DNA from: Devosia sp. FJ2-5-3
GTDB taxonomy: Bacteria; Pseudomonadota; Alphaproteobacteria; Rhizobiales; Devosiaceae
Direction: 5' to 3'
DNA: 64,000 nt
NCBI RefSeq assembly: GCF_029201545.1
Contig: NZ_CP104007.1
Coordinates: 1,212,501 to 1,276,500 of the forward strand
Part shown: piece by piece, positions 34,995-44,989 of the stretch
How positions within the stretch are numbered: the stretch's first letter is position 1
Layout of the letters: every line of letters starts with the position of its first letter
The notes under the pieces: model-generated
Databases searched by the model: none
The model's input: only the letters and a program-made list of their open reading frames with translations
Told to the model about the DNA's origin: nothing
Program-made: the position numbers and the translations under genes

Positions 34995-36178
34995 GCAAGA
35001 TCGATACACACTCCTCCATTCCCCTTCCCACCGATGTCGCTGGCGGTCCTGCGCCGACGGCGTTCGAAGAGGCCGATACCGGCACGGTGGCGACGCGCTT
35101 CGGATCCAGCAACGAGACCTATGCGGCGCTGGTCTGGCGGCGTTTCCGTCGCTCAACCATGGGCATGATCGGCCTCGTCCTCGTGGGAATGCTGCTCGTG
35201 GTTTCGGTCTTCGCCGATTTCTTCGCGCCGATGGACCCCAAGGCGACGAATTTGCCATTTGCGCCACCCGATCTCATCGCCTTCGAGAACCCGGAGGGCA
35301 ATTTCAGCCTCATTCCCTATGTCTATCCCATCGGCGATACGGGGGAGTTCGATCCAATTACCTTCCAGCCGCTGACCGGAGCAAAGAAGGACGACCCGAC
35401 GCCGACCGGCTTCTTCGTTAAGGGATATTCCTATCACCTGCTCTGGTTCATCCCGTCGAACATCCACTTTTTCGGGTCGACGGACGGGCGGCCACTCCAA
35501 TTGCTGGGGACGGACAAGTTCGGGCGCGACATCCTTTCGCGCGGGATTATCGGCTCGCGGATATCGCTCACCATTGCCCTGGTTGTCGTCGCGATCACAA
35601 CGATTGTCGGCACGCTGGTCGGGATTACCTCCGGCTATATCGGCGGGCGGCTGGATGCCTGGGTGCAGCGGTTCGTCGAGTTCGTGCTCGCCTTTCCGCA
35701 ATTGCCGCTCTACCTGGCACTGACTTCGCTAATCCCGGTGACGGCACCCTCCAATGTGTTCCTCAGTTTCGTGATCTTCGTCATGGCGGTGCTGGGGTGG
35801 GCGCAATTGAGCCGGGAGGTGCGGTCCAAGACCCTGTCGCTGGCTCGCATCGACTATGTGCGGGCGGCAATCGCGGTCGGTTCGTCTGACGCGCGCATCA
35901 TCACGCGGCATATCCTGCCCAATGTGCTGAGCCACATCATCGTTTCCATCACGCTGGCTATTCCCAGTGTCGTGCTGCTGGAGAGTTTCCTCGGCTTCCT
36001 CGGCTTTGCAGTGAAGCCGCCACTGATTTCCTGGGGGCTGATGCTGCAGGATACCGGGACTTTCTCCGTCATCGGCTCCTATCCCTGGATCCTGTCTCCC
36101 GTCATTTTCGTGCTCATCACCGTCTTTGCGTTCAATGCGCTCGGCGACGGGTTGCGTGATGCGATCGATCCATACTGA
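34991..36178 (+). CDS. ABC transporter permease, DppC/OppC type
   Basis: 395 residues, longer than most OppC proteins. There is an extended N-terminal part and a large periplasmic loop (about residues 80-160) between the first helix and the conserved core LLGTDKFGRDILSRGIIGSRISL. The EAA loop is YVRAAIAVGSSDARIITRHILPN. ATG overlaps the preceding stop (ATGA). Long versions of this subunit are seen in family 5 importers for sugars. Confidence 0.92.
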   Translation: MSKIDTHSSIPLPTDVAGGPAPTAFEEADTGTVATRFGSSNETYAALVWRRFRRSTMGMIGLVLVGMLLVVSVFADFFAPMDPKATNLPFAPPDLIAFENPEGNFSLIPYVYPIGDTGEFDPITFQPLTGAKKDDPTPTGFFVKGYSYHLLWFIPSNIHFFGSTDGRPLQLLGTDKFGRDILSRGIIGSRISLTIALVVVAITTIVGTLVGITSGYIGGRLDAWVQRFVEFVLAFPQLPLYLALTSLIPVTAPSNVFLSFVIFVMAVLGWAQLSREVRSKTLSLARIDYVRAAIAVGSSDARIITRHILPNVLSHIIVSITLAIPSVVLLESFLGFLGFAVKPPLISWGLMLQDTGTFSVIGSYPWILSPVIFVLITVFAFNALGDGLRDAIDPY

Positions 36179-36187
36179 GGTGCTGCG

Positions 36188-37852
36188 ATGAGCCAGAAGA
36201 ACAATGTTGCCGCAGAGCGCCACGATCTCGGCCAGCACGGCCGAGAGCTGATCCTCGATGCCAGAAATGTCGCCGTGGATTTCAAGGTCGAGGGCGGCAT
36301 CGTCAATGCGGTCCGCGACGTGTCTTTCCAATTGCACAAGGGCGAAACCATCGCACTGGTGGGGGAGAGCGGTTCAGGCAAATCGGTGACGGCGCGTACG
36401 CTGATGAAGCTGCTGACCAAGCGGGCAACGATAGGCAAGGACACGCGCATCACACTGTCCGGCAAGGATGTCGTCGCCATGGACGACAGGCAGATGCGCA
36501 AGCTTCGCGGCAATGACCTCGCCATGATCTTCCAGGAGCCGATGAGTTCGCTCAACCCCGTCTACACGGTTGGCCAGCAGATCTGCGAAATCATTCATCT
36601 GCATAATCGCGTCTCCCGCAAGGAGGCCATGGACCGGGCGGAAAAGCTGCTCGAGGAAGTACAGATCCCCGAGCCACGGGCCCGCCTCAACAATTATCCG
36701 CACCAGCTCTCGGGCGGCCAGCGCCAGCGCGTCATGATCGCCATGGCCCTGGCCAATCGCCCGGATGTGCTCATTGCCGACGAGCCAACGACGGCGCTTG
36801 ATGTGACGGTGCAGGCGCAAATCCTCAATCTGATCAAGGATCTCAAAGACAAATACGGCATGGCGGTGATCCTGATCACCCACGACCTGACCATCGTCCG
36901 GCAATTCTCGGATTATGTCTATGTGATGCAGAACGGCCGGGTGCAGGAGCACAATTCAACCGAGGCGCTGTTTTCGAACCCCCAGCATGCCTATACCAAG
37001 CATCTGCTCGCCTCCGAGCCCAAGGGGACCGCATTGCCCCTGACGGAGGGAGCACATGACACGGTGCTCGAGGGGCAGAACGTCAAGGTGACCTACACGC
37101 TCAAGCGCGGGGGCTTCTTCAAGCCGGACTTCTTCGAGCTCAAGGCGGTGGATGATCTCGACATCAAGCTCATGCGCCACGAAACGCTGGGTATCGTGGG
37201 GGAGAGCGGGTCGGGTAAGACGACCTTCGGGCAGGCGCTGATCCGGCTCATCGGCAATCAGGGCGGGCAGATCTATTTCGATGGCGAGCCCATCCACGAC
37301 AAGGATCGCAAGGCGATGCGGCCACTGCGCAGCCGCATGCAGATCGTCTTTCAGGACCCTTTCGCCAGCCTAAATCCCCGCATGTCCATCGGCCAGATCA
37401 TTTCCGAGGGGCTGGCGGTCAATGGCATTGGCGCCAATGGGCGGGAGCGATCCGAACGGGTGCGCCAGGCGTTGCGGGATGCCGGCATGCCGGACACCAT
37501 ACTCAACCGCTTTCCGCACGAATTCTCGGGTGGGCAGCGGCAACGTATCGCCATTGCCCGGGCCATCGCGCTCGAGCCCGAATTCATCCTTCTCGACGAG
37601 CCCACTTCGGCGCTCGATCTCTCTGTTCAGGCCCAGATCATCGACCTGCTGCGCAAGCTGCAGGACGAAAAGGGCCTCTCCTACCTCTTCATTTCGCACG
37701 ACCTCAAGGTGGTGCGGGCCCTGTGTCACAGGGTGATGGTCATGCAGCACGGCAAAATCGTGGAACAGGGGCCGGTCAATGAAGTGCTCATCAACCCCAA
37801 GTCTGAATATACGGCCCGGCTGGTCCGCGCCGCATTCGAAATAGCCGCCTGA
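36188..37852 (+). CDS. ABC transporter ATP-binding protein with two fused ATPase domains
   Basis: 554 residues made of two nucleotide-binding domains. Domain 1: Walker A GESGSGKSVTA, signature LSGGQRQRVMIAMAL, Walker B VLIADEPTTALDVT. Domain 2: GESGSGKTTFGQ, FSGGQRQRIAIARAI, FILLDEPTSALDLS. Each has an H-loop histidine (LITHDLTI; FISHDLKV). It is equivalent to OppD plus OppF in one chain and powers the two permeases. Confidence 0.95.
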   Translation: MSQKNNVAAERHDLGQHGRELILDARNVAVDFKVEGGIVNAVRDVSFQLHKGETIALVGESGSGKSVTARTLMKLLTKRATIGKDTRITLSGKDVVAMDDRQMRKLRGNDLAMIFQEPMSSLNPVYTVGQQICEIIHLHNRVSRKEAMDRAEKLLEEVQIPEPRARLNNYPHQLSGGQRQRVMIAMALANRPDVLIADEPTTALDVTVQAQILNLIKDLKDKYGMAVILITHDLTIVRQFSDYVYVMQNGRVQEHNSTEALFSNPQHAYTKHLLASEPKGTALPLTEGAHDTVLEGQNVKVTYTLKRGGFFKPDFFELKAVDDLDIKLMRHETLGIVGESGSGKTTFGQALIRLIGNQGGQIYFDGEPIHDKDRKAMRPLRSRMQIVFQDPFASLNPRMSIGQIISEGLAVNGIGANGRERSERVRQALRDAGMPDTILNRFPHEFSGGQRQRIAIARAIALEPEFILLDEPTSALDLSVQAQIIDLLRKLQDEKGLSYLFISHDLKVVRALCHRVMVMQHGKIVEQGPVNEVLINPKSEYTARLVRAAFEIAA

Positions 37853-37873
37853 ATTTCCGGAGCTTTCTCAAAA

Positions 37874-39241
37874 ATGGCAAATCCCAAGATCACCTTTATC
37901 GGTGCGGGCTCGTCGGTGTTCATGAAGAACATCGTGGGCGATATTCTTCAGCGTCCGGCGCTGGCCGGCGCGACGATCCGCTTGATGGACATCAATCCCA
38001 AGCGGCTCGAGGAAAGCGAGATCATCGCGAAAAAGCTGATCGCGACGCTCGGCGTGGCTGCGAGGGTTGAGACCTATGCCAATCAGCGCCAAGCGCTGGA
38101 CGGCACCAATTTCGTCGTCGTCTGCTTCCAGATCGGCGGCTACGAGCCCTCGACGGTCATCGATTTCGACGTGCCCAAGAAATACAATCTGCGCCAGACC
38201 ATCGCCGATACGCTGGGGGTTGGCGGTATCATGCGCGGGCTTCGCACCGTTCCACATCTCTGGAGCATCTGCGAGGACATGCTCGAGGTCGCTCCCGACG
38301 CGATCATGCTGCAATATGTGAACCCGATGGCCATCAATACCTGGGCCATTTCGGAAAAATACCCGACGATAAAGCAGGTTGGCCTTTGCCACTCGGTGCA
38401 GGGCACGGCGATGGAACTCGCGCACGACCTCGATATCCCATACGAGGAAATCCGTTACCGCTCGGCCGGCATCAACCACATGGCGTTCTATCTCAAGTTC
38501 GAGCATCGCCAGCCGGATGGAAGCTACAAGGACCTCTATCCCGAGCTTCATCGGGCCTATCGTGAGGGACGTGCGCCAAAAGCCGGCTGGAACCCGCGCT
38601 GCCCCAACAAGGTGCGCTACGAGATGATGACGCGGTTGGGCTATTTCGTCACCGAAAGCTCAGAGCACTTCGCCGAATACACCCCCTATTTCATCAAAGA
38701 AGGCCGGGAAGATCTCATCGAGAAGTTCGGTATTCCGCTCGACGAATATCCAAAGCGCTGCGTCGAGCAGATCGCCAAGTGGAAAAAAACCAGCGAAGAT
38801 TATCGCAAGGCCGACCGCATCGAGGTGAAACAATCGAAGGAATACGCCTCGTCCATCGTCAACTCGGTGTGGACGGGTGAGCCGTCGGTTATCTATGGCA
38901 ATCTGCGCAATAATGGGGTCATCACCTCGCTGCCGAACAATGCGGCGGTCGAAGTGCCGTGCCTTGTCGACGAGAACGGCCTGCAGCCGACCTATATCGG
39001 CGATCTGCCACCGCAACTGACGGCGCTGATCCGCACCAACATCAATGTGCAGGAACTCACCGTGCGGGCGCTGATGGATGAAAATCCGGAGCACATCTAC
39101 CACGCGGCGATGATGGACCCGCACACGGCCGCCGAGCTCGATCTCGAGCAGATCTGGGCGCTGGTGGACGATCTGCGCGAGGCCCATGGCGCCATGTTGC
39201 CCGAGTGGGCGCGCGGCTCCCGCAAGGCGCGCGTGGCCTAG
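37874..39241 (+). CDS. melA: GH4 alpha-galactosidase (MelA family), copy 2
   Basis: 455 residues. NAD-binding start ITFIGAGSSVFMKNIVGDIL. Metal ligands C172 (LCHSVQGTAMEL) and H202 (AGINHMAFYLKFEH). It resembles E. coli MelA and rhizobial AgaL more than copy 1 does. It is the last gene of the importer operon (21 bases after the ATPase), so it is likely induced with transport and cleaves imported melibiose or raffinose in the cytoplasm. Confidence 0.94.
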   Translation: MANPKITFIGAGSSVFMKNIVGDILQRPALAGATIRLMDINPKRLEESEIIAKKLIATLGVAARVETYANQRQALDGTNFVVVCFQIGGYEPSTVIDFDVPKKYNLRQTIADTLGVGGIMRGLRTVPHLWSICEDMLEVAPDAIMLQYVNPMAINTWAISEKYPTIKQVGLCHSVQGTAMELAHDLDIPYEEIRYRSAGINHMAFYLKFEHRQPDGSYKDLYPELHRAYREGRAPKAGWNPRCPNKVRYEMMTRLGYFVTESSEHFAEYTPYFIKEGREDLIEKFGIPLDEYPKRCVEQIAKWKKTSEDYRKADRIEVKQSKEYASSIVNSVWTGEPSVIYGNLRNNGVITSLPNNAAVEVPCLVDENGLQPTYIGDLPPQLTALIRTNINVQELTVRALMDENPEHIYHAAMMDPHTAAELDLEQIWALVDDLREAHGAMLPEWARGSRKARVA

Positions 39242-39264
39242 TTCGAGCAGGGCAGGGGCGGGTT

Positions 39265-39975
39265 TTACTCGCCCTTGTTTCCAAACAGCTTGCTCAGCAT
39301 ATCCGCCATCGGGCCTGATTTGGGGACGCTGGCCTGCGGCTGGGCTTGTCTGGCCTGGCGGATATGGCTCTGGGCCTTGGGCGCAGGGGCAGGCTTTGCG
39401 GCGTCGTCCGCGCCCTTGGCGGCCACTGCCAGCTTGTTCATGAAGCCGGCGTCGTCGCCCTTGAGCAACATGCCCACATGGCGGCCGATATCGTCGAGCA
39501 AGGGATCGAGCCAGGCCTTGTCGGCCTTGGCGAAGTCGCCGAGCACGTGGTGGGTAACGAATTCCTTGCCGGGGTGGCCGATGCCAAGCCGGACGCGCTT
39601 GTAGTCGAGCCCGATCTGCGGGTCGATGGAGCGGAGGCCGTTATGGCCGCCATTGCCGCCGCCGATCTTGACCCTGACCTTGCCGGCGGTGAGGTCGAGT
39701 TCGTCATAGAAGACGATAATGTCGGCCGGTTCGATCTTATAGAAGCGCGCGACCTGCTGCACACTGTCGCCGGACTTGTTCATGAAGGTCTGCGGTTTGA
39801 GCAGCAGCACCCTGTCCCCGCCGATAGTGCCTTCCGCCAGAAGCCCGGCATGCTTTGACTTCCACCCCGAAATGCCGTGGGCGGAGGCGATCGCGTCGAT
39901 GGCCATGAAGCCGATATTGTGGCGGTTGCCCGCATATTGGGCGCCCGGATTGCCCAGGCCGACGAGCAGTTTCAT
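39265..39975 (-). CDS. pth: Peptidyl-tRNA hydrolase
   Basis: 236 residues. The catalytic core MKLLVGLGNPGAQYAGNRHNIGF includes the essential His20 equivalent. KPQTFMNKSGDSVQ, VFYDELDL and GGNGGHNGLRSI are further Pth motifs. The C-terminal ~45 residues (KGADDAAKPAPAPKAQSH...) are an Ala/Pro/Gln-rich low-complexity tail, common in Rhizobiales. It recycles tRNA from prematurely released peptidyl-tRNA. Downstream of rplY on the same strand. Confidence 0.97.
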   Translation of the reverse strand: MKLLVGLGNPGAQYAGNRHNIGFMAIDAIASAHGISGWKSKHAGLLAEGTIGGDRVLLLKPQTFMNKSGDSVQQVARFYKIEPADIIVFYDELDLTAGKVRVKIGGGNGGHNGLRSIDPQIGLDYKRVRLGIGHPGKEFVTHHVLGDFAKADKAWLDPLLDDIGRHVGMLLKGDDAGFMNKLAVAAKGADDAAKPAPAPKAQSHIRQARQAQPQASVPKSGPMADMLSKLFGNKGE

Positions 39976-40000
39976 GAAAGCAAGCCTTGCAAATGACTGA

Positions 40001-40018
40001 GGCGGCCCAAAGGCCGCC
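40001..40018 (-). terminator. Hairpin between rplY and pth
   Basis: A 7-bp stem GGCGGCC/GGCCGCC with a four-base loop in the 72-base gap. There is no T-run, so it may attenuate or process the transcript instead of ending it. Confidence 0.4.
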
Positions 40019-40047
40019 CCAGAAAGCTATCGTGAGAACTACCGAGC

Positions 40048-40659
40048 TTACTCGGAAGCTTCCTCACCACCGGCAGCTTCTTCGGACTTGAGGCCCGACG
40101 GAGCAACGACGGTTGCGATGGTGAAATCGCGGTCGGTGATCGCCGGGGTCACGCCCTTGGGCAGGGTCACGGCCGAGATATGGATCGAGTCGCCGATTTC
40201 GGTGCCGGTCAGGTCGACCGTGATGGCATCCGGAATAGCGTTTGCCGGAGCGACGACTTCGACGGTGTGACGCACAACGTTGAGCGTACCACCGCGCTTC
40301 AGGCCGGGGCTTGCTTCTTCATTGATGAAGTCAACATGGACTTCAACGTGAAGCTTGGCATTGCCGGAGACGCGCAGGAAGTCGATGTGGAGCGGCTGGC
40401 CCTTGACGACATCGAGCTGATAATCGCGCGGGATGACCTTGTGGATCGTGCCGTCGACATCGAGATCGAGAACGTGCGACTTGAAGCCGCCGGCATAGAT
40501 CGCCTTGTGAGCGTCCTTGTAGGCAACGGAAACGGCGACGGGGGACTTCTTGTCACCATAGATAACAGCGGGAACGAGTCCCTGACGACGAGCTTCGCGA
40601 GCGGCCCCCTTGCCCACTCCGTTACGCGCCTGTGCCTTGAGCACTTTGGTCTCAGCCAT
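40048..40659 (-). CDS. rplY: 50S ribosomal protein L25/general stress protein Ctc
   Basis: 203 residues from ATG 40659 ([27 protein letters not shown]). The N-terminal L25 domain binds 5S rRNA ([17 protein letters not shown]). The C-terminal TL5-like beta domain follows ([21 protein letters not shown]). The long Ctc form with pth downstream is the usual alphaproteobacterial arrangement. An acidic tail ends the protein. Confidence 0.96.
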   Translation of the reverse strand: MAETKVLKAQARNGVGKGAAREARRQGLVPAVIYGDKKSPVAVSVAYKDAHKAIYAGGFKSHVLDLDVDGTIHKVIPRDYQLDVVKGQPLHIDFLRVSGNAKLHVEVHVDFINEEASPGLKRGGTLNVVRHTVEVVAPANAIPDAITVDLTGTEIGDSIHISAVTLPKGVTPAITDRDFTIATVVAPSGLKSEEAAGGEEASE

Positions 40660-40800
40660 GGAAAGCATCCATTGGGTTGGTGTATGGCGTCATCTCAACG
40701 GCATACGCGCCCGTCCTCCAGGGGTGACGAGCGCTTCATGGGGTCGGGATATAGAGGAAAGGGGCAGGGCGGGCAAGGGATTCTACCCCTGCAAAGGCTG

Positions 40801-41157
40801 TTAGGGCCCCGGCATGGGGAGGCATTCGAGAATCTCGACGCCAGTGCCCGGAAAAATACTGAAATGGGGGTGGTTCTCGAACATCCTGGCCGCCGCCTCG
40901 TGGGTGTCAGCCTCGACGATCACATAGGCCGCAATGGCGTTCTTGAAGGGGTGGACACCGCTGGGATCGGTCAGCATGGTCTTGCCCAGAGGCGAACCGA
41001 TGTCGCGGATGGCCTGCTTGTGCCGGCTCATCCATTCGCCCCACGCTGCCATGGCGTCGAGATTACGCTGTGAGCGTTCGGCATCGGTCAGCGCGTTCCA
41101 GCGCATCTGCGCCTCGGAGTCCGGTGACCCCATATAAAGAGCCAGAAATTTTGGCAT
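40801..41157 (-). CDS. YCII-related (DGPF-type) protein
   Basis: 118 residues, MPKFLALYMGSPDSEAQMRW, then WGEWMSRHKQAIRDIGSPLG and AAYVIVEADTHEAAARMFENHPHFS. The fold is the small ferredoxin-like YCII domain; the GxPLG segment and the late His are typical. No reaction is established for most members. A single gene between rplY and prs. Confidence 0.85.
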   Translation of the reverse strand: MPKFLALYMGSPDSEAQMRWNALTDAERSQRNLDAMAAWGEWMSRHKQAIRDIGSPLGKTMLTDPSGVHPFKNAIAAYVIVEADTHEAAARMFENHPHFSIFPGTGVEILECLPMPGP

Positions 41158-41214
41158 GGCATCCTCCTCCCAAAGTGCACTTGGGGGGAGGATAGGAGCA
41201 GTCTGCGGCAGAAA

Positions 41215-42147
41215 TCAGTCGAAAAGGCTCGAGACGCTCTGTTCGCTCGCGGTGCGGGCGATGGCTTCCCCGATGAGCGGGGCAATGCTGATCCGGCGGA
41301 TATTGGCCGCTGCCTTCGTGGCATCGGTGTCCTGGATGGAATCGGTGACCACCAGTTCCTTGAGCTTGCTGGCAGCGATGCGCTCGGATGCGCCCTCGGA
41401 CAGCACGCCGTGCGTGATGTAGGCCGAAACTTCCTTGGCACCGGCCTTGAGCAGGGCTTCGGCAGCGTTGACCAGCGTGCCGCCGCTGTCGACGATGTCG
41501 TCGATGAGGATACAGGCCTGCCCCGAGACGTCACCGATGATGTTCATGACTTCCGAGACGCCGGCGCGCGGGCGGCGCTTGTCGACGATGGCGAGGTTGG
41601 CGCCAATGCGACCGGCGACATTGCGGGCGCGGATCACGCCGCCGACGTCAGGCGAGACGATCATGACGTTCTTGACGTCGTAATTGTCCTTGATGTCGCG
41701 GACCATCACCGGGGCGGCGGTGAGATTGTCGGTCGGGATGTCAAAAAAGCCCTGGATCTGGCTGGCGTGGAGGTCCAGCGTCAGCACGCGGTTGGCGCCG
41801 GCCTCGGTGATGAGGTTGGACACCAGCTTGGCCGAAATCGGGGTGCGCGGCGCGGACTTGCGATCCTGGCGGGCATAGCCGAAATAGGGAATGACAGCGG
41901 TGATGCGCCGCGCCGACGACCGCCGGAGCGCATCGGTAAGGATGAGCAATTCCATGAGGTTGTCGTTGGCGGGATAGCTCGTCGACTGGAGAATGAAGGC
42001 GTCTTCGCCGCGCACATTCTCGTGCACTTCGACATAGACTTCCTTGTCCGCGAAGCGCTTGACCGTACAATCGGTGAGCGGGAGTTCCAGATAGCTGGCG
42101 ACGGCTTGGGCGAGGGCGCGATTGGAGTTGCCGGTCACCAGTTTCAT
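41215..42147 (-). CDS. prs: Ribose-phosphate pyrophosphokinase
   Basis: 310 residues from ATG 42147 ([20 protein letters not shown]). The ATP loop includes [19 protein letters not shown] and [16 protein letters not shown], and the PRPP-binding motif is [21 protein letters not shown]. It makes PRPP for nucleotide, His and Trp synthesis. The frame runs to 42234, but the family start is MKL. An AT-rich stretch (TATAAATTAC on the minus strand near 42250) is a possible promoter. Confidence 0.97.
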   Translation of the reverse strand: MKLVTGNSNRALAQAVASYLELPLTDCTVKRFADKEVYVEVHENVRGEDAFILQSTSYPANDNLMELLILTDALRRSSARRITAVIPYFGYARQDRKSAPRTPISAKLVSNLITEAGANRVLTLDLHASQIQGFFDIPTDNLTAAPVMVRDIKDNYDVKNVMIVSPDVGGVIRARNVAGRIGANLAIVDKRRPRAGVSEVMNIIGDVSGQACILIDDIVDSGGTLVNAAEALLKAGAKEVSAYITHGVLSEGASERIAASKLKELVVTDSIQDTDATKAAANIRRISIAPLIGEAIARTASEQSVSSLFD

Positions 42148-42264
42148 GGGGCGCGATCCTGTCTCAAACAGTCCCTGGGGCGGGGGACCTTCCAGTTTCG
42201 CGGCACCTTTATCGAGTCGTTCCGGCAATCGCAACGACCCATTGGTCGCATATGTAATTTATAG

Positions 42265-43029
42265 CTAAACGAGTCCGATGACAGATATTTGACGGCCGGT
42301 GCGCTTGCCCTGGTGGGTGGCGTGACGGTGGGAGAAGTAAGCCTGCGGCTGGGCGTAGGTGCACTGCGCCAGATTGCTTGCCGGTGGCAGGCCGATCGAC
42401 TGGGCCTCGGCGACGAGAAACGCCGGGAGGTCGAAATGGGGTTTTCCCGCGGGCGGCGTGAAAAAAGCGTTCGCTGCTGCAGGGTTGATAGACAGCGCCT
42501 TGGCCTTAAACTCTTCGCCGACCTCGTAATTTTCTCCGCTGATCGTCGGGCCGATCGCCAGGAGAATGCGGCGGCGCTGGGCCCCGAGAGCCTCCATGGC
42601 GGTTACCGTATTCTCGAGTATGCCGCCGACCGCGCCCGCCCAGCCAGCATGGGCGGCACCGATGATGCCGGCATGAGGATCGACGAGCAGAAGCGGGGCG
42701 CAGTCGGCCGTCAACACGCCGATCAGAATATCGGCCCGTCTGGTGACGAGGGCGTCGGCCTCGATCGCCCTGTCGGGAATAGCGCCCGCTTCAACCGTCA
42801 CGACGCGGGTGGAGTGGACCTGCTTGAGGGTGACCAGGGGCGCGCTGCCGAGGTTTTCGGCGACGATGGCGCGATTTCTCTCCACATTATCCGAGTTATC
42901 CCCGGTGGAGACGGAAACGTTGAGACTGTCGAATTCGCCGGTCGACACGCCGCCTTGCCGGCCGAAAAATCCGTGTCGTACCAATCCTGTCGCTTCGAGT
43001 TCTCCCGCTGTTTGCGCAAGATCTATCAT
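42265..43029 (-). CDS. pgeF: Peptidoglycan editing factor PgeF (YfiH/laccase-domain family)
   Basis: 254 residues. Zn/Cu-type ligand motifs of the family: VTLKQVHSTRVV, GVLTADCAPLLLVDP and IGAAHAGWAGAVGGI, with a late Cys and SHRHATHQGKRTGRQ. Members act on purine nucleosides in vitro and have been linked to preventing L-Ser misincorporation in muropeptides. Its ATG overlaps the midA stop by four bases; lgt-midA-pgeF is a conserved run in Rhizobiales. Confidence 0.93.
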   Translation of the reverse strand: MIDLAQTAGELEATGLVRHGFFGRQGGVSTGEFDSLNVSVSTGDNSDNVERNRAIVAENLGSAPLVTLKQVHSTRVVTVEAGAIPDRAIEADALVTRRADILIGVLTADCAPLLLVDPHAGIIGAAHAGWAGAVGGILENTVTAMEALGAQRRRILLAIGPTISGENYEVGEEFKAKALSINPAAANAFFTPPAGKPHFDLPAFLVAEAQSIGLPPASNLAQCTYAQPQAYFSHRHATHQGKRTGRQISVIGLV

Positions 43030-44105
43030 GAGGCGAACCCGGGGGGGATAAGTCCGGGGCTGTGAGCGCAGAAGACCTTGAACAGCGTGCCCATCTGGTC
43101 CTCATTGACGAGACGATCCCGGGCGATGCGAATGTCTTCGGCGGAACCGGGATTGGCGCGAGACAGGGCGCCGGCGCGCTCTCCGATGCCCAATTGCAGG
43201 AGGAAATCGCCCTGGGTCACAACGGGCTGGGTGGCGATGCCGGCAAGCCGGGCGGCACCGATCAGCGCACCGAAGTCCACATGCGCCGAGAGGTCGGTTT
43301 CGCCAGGATTTTCAAGGACATCGGCATAGGCGTGGTTGCGCACGCCCTGCAGGGTTTCGCCGGTTCGGGTCTCGGCATAACCATAGTCTATGGCGAGGAT
43401 GGCGCCGCCCTGGCGGGCGACCAGCTTGGACAGGACCGACATGACTTCGCCAGCGGCGAAGGACACTTCATAGACGGTGTCGAGTTCGGCGGAAGCGACC
43501 GCATCGGGCAGGGCTTCGGGCGGGATCGGGGTGGGCGAGAGGCCGAAGACGCGCTTGCCGTCGGCGAGGCCGACCTGGCGCTCGTGCCAGCCATCGGGCT
43601 TGCGGACAAACTGGCGGATCGGCAGGGCGTCGAAGAACTCATTGGCAATAATGAGGATCGGGCCCTCGTCGAAATTCTCGAAGTTTTCCAGCCATTTGGG
43701 GTCGTAAACCTCAAGGCGCGAACGCTGCTGGCCAGTGAGGACCGGGTTGGTCTCGAAGAGCTTCAGCTTCAGCGCGTCTCGAAAACCGGGGGCGCGGCAG
43801 GCGACGCGCAGGATATCGGCCATGAGGGTACCGCGGCCGGGACCCAGTTCGAGCAGGTTGAAGCTCTTGGGCTCGTCCATCTGCTGCCAGATATTGACCA
43901 GCCAGAAGCCGATGAGCTCGCCAAACATCTGGGAAATTTCGGGTGCGGTGATGAAGTCGCCCTTGGCTCCAAGTGGGTCCGGCCCCTTGTAATAGCCCTT
44001 GGTGGGATGGGTGAGGCAGAGGCCCATATAGGTGGCGATGGACATGGGGCCATTGGCAGCGATTTGAGTATCAATTTGCTGGCCAAGTGTTAGCGGACTG
44101 TTCAC
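43026..44105 (-). CDS. SAM-dependent methyltransferase, MidA/NDUFAF7 family
   Basis: 359 residues from GTG 44105 (MNSPLTLGQQIDTQIAANGP). N-terminal YMGLCLTHPTKGYY and GAKGDFITAPEISQMFGELIG are diagnostic. The SAM site is LLELGPGRGTLMADIL. IIANEFFDALPIRQFV follows. In mitochondria NDUFAF7 methylates an arginine of complex I subunit NDUFS2; a matching role in bacterial NuoD is inference. Lies 11 bases after lgt. Confidence 0.93.
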   Translation of the reverse strand: MNSPLTLGQQIDTQIAANGPMSIATYMGLCLTHPTKGYYKGPDPLGAKGDFITAPEISQMFGELIGFWLVNIWQQMDEPKSFNLLELGPGRGTLMADILRVACRAPGFRDALKLKLFETNPVLTGQQRSRLEVYDPKWLENFENFDEGPILIIANEFFDALPIRQFVRKPDGWHERQVGLADGKRVFGLSPTPIPPEALPDAVASAELDTVYEVSFAAGEVMSVLSKLVARQGGAILAIDYGYAETRTGETLQGVRNHAYADVLENPGETDLSAHVDFGALIGAARLAGIATQPVVTQGDFLLQLGIGERAGALSRANPGSAEDIRIARDRLVNEDQMGTLFKVFCAHSPGLIPPGFAS

Positions 44106-44116
44106 GTTTGGAGCCC

Positions 44117-44941
44117 CTAGAAGTGAATCTTGCTGTCGCGGCGCGACATGGCGTAGGCGATGAGCGCCAGACCGCCGAGGACGAGGGGCAGGCTGAGGAC
44201 CTGACCCATGGTCAGCCAATTGCCGTAGAGATAGCCGATATGGGCATCGGGCAGGCGGACGAACTCGACGAGGATGCGCGAGAGCCCGTAGCCGACCCCG
44301 AAAATGCCGGCGACCAGGCCCGGCTTGCGCAGGGCGAAGAACACATTGGTGGCCAGCCGGATGACAATGAAAAGGAGGAGCCCTTCGAGGGCTGCCTCAT
44401 AGAGCTGACTGGGGTGGCGAGCCACTTGCAGCGGGTCGGTCGGGAAGACGACGCCCCAAGGCAGCTCGGTCGGCGCGCCGTAGAGCTCGGAATTGATGAA
44501 ATTGGTGATGCGGACCAAAAAGATGCCGATGGTGGCGACGGCGCCGAGCAGATCCAGCGAGGACAGCCAGTTTCCGCCCTTGGCGCGGGTGAACAGGATT
44601 GCCGCGGCCATCAGGCCCAGCATGCCGCCATGGTAGGACATGCCGCCGTCAAGCGTGTTGAGAATTTCGAGCGGGTTCTGCGCGTAATAGGGGAAATTGT
44701 AAAAGAGCACATAGCCCAGCCGGCCGCCGAGGACGATCGACAGCATGGCCCAGAAGGCGAAATCCCAGATGTCGGCGGCCTTGAAGGGCGGTGTGCCCTT
44801 GTGCCAGAGGCGCTCATTGCGCAGCAGCGTATAGCCATAGGCGGCGCCGAGCAGCACGCCCATGAGGTAGCCAAGGGCATACCAGCGCACGGCGAAGGGG
44901 CCGATGGCGAAGGCGACGGGGTCGATATTGGGGAAGGGCAC
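44117..44941 (-). CDS. lgt: Prolipoprotein diacylglyceryl transferase
   Basis: 274 residues from GTG 44941, which follows TGGAGA; a GTG at 44971 is a weaker alternative. Seven membrane helices. Conserved blocks are VRWYALGYLMG, GGRLGYVLFYN, GGMSYHGGMLG (the His essential for catalysis) and the Lgt signature GIFLVRITNFINSELYGAPT. It attaches diacylglycerol to the lipobox cysteine of prolipoproteins in the inner membrane. Confidence 0.96.
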   Translation of the reverse strand: MPFPNIDPVAFAIGPFAVRWYALGYLMGVLLGAAYGYTLLRNERLWHKGTPPFKAADIWDFAFWAMLSIVLGGRLGYVLFYNFPYYAQNPLEILNTLDGGMSYHGGMLGLMAAAILFTRAKGGNWLSSLDLLGAVATIGIFLVRITNFINSELYGAPTELPWGVVFPTDPLQVARHPSQLYEAALEGLLLFIVIRLATNVFFALRKPGLVAGIFGVGYGLSRILVEFVRLPDAHIGYLYGNWLTMGQVLSLPLVLGGLALIAYAMSRRDSKIHF

Positions 44942-44989
44942 CCGTGTTTCTCCAGATGGCTGGTCACGCACGCGGGCGCGAAATCATTG

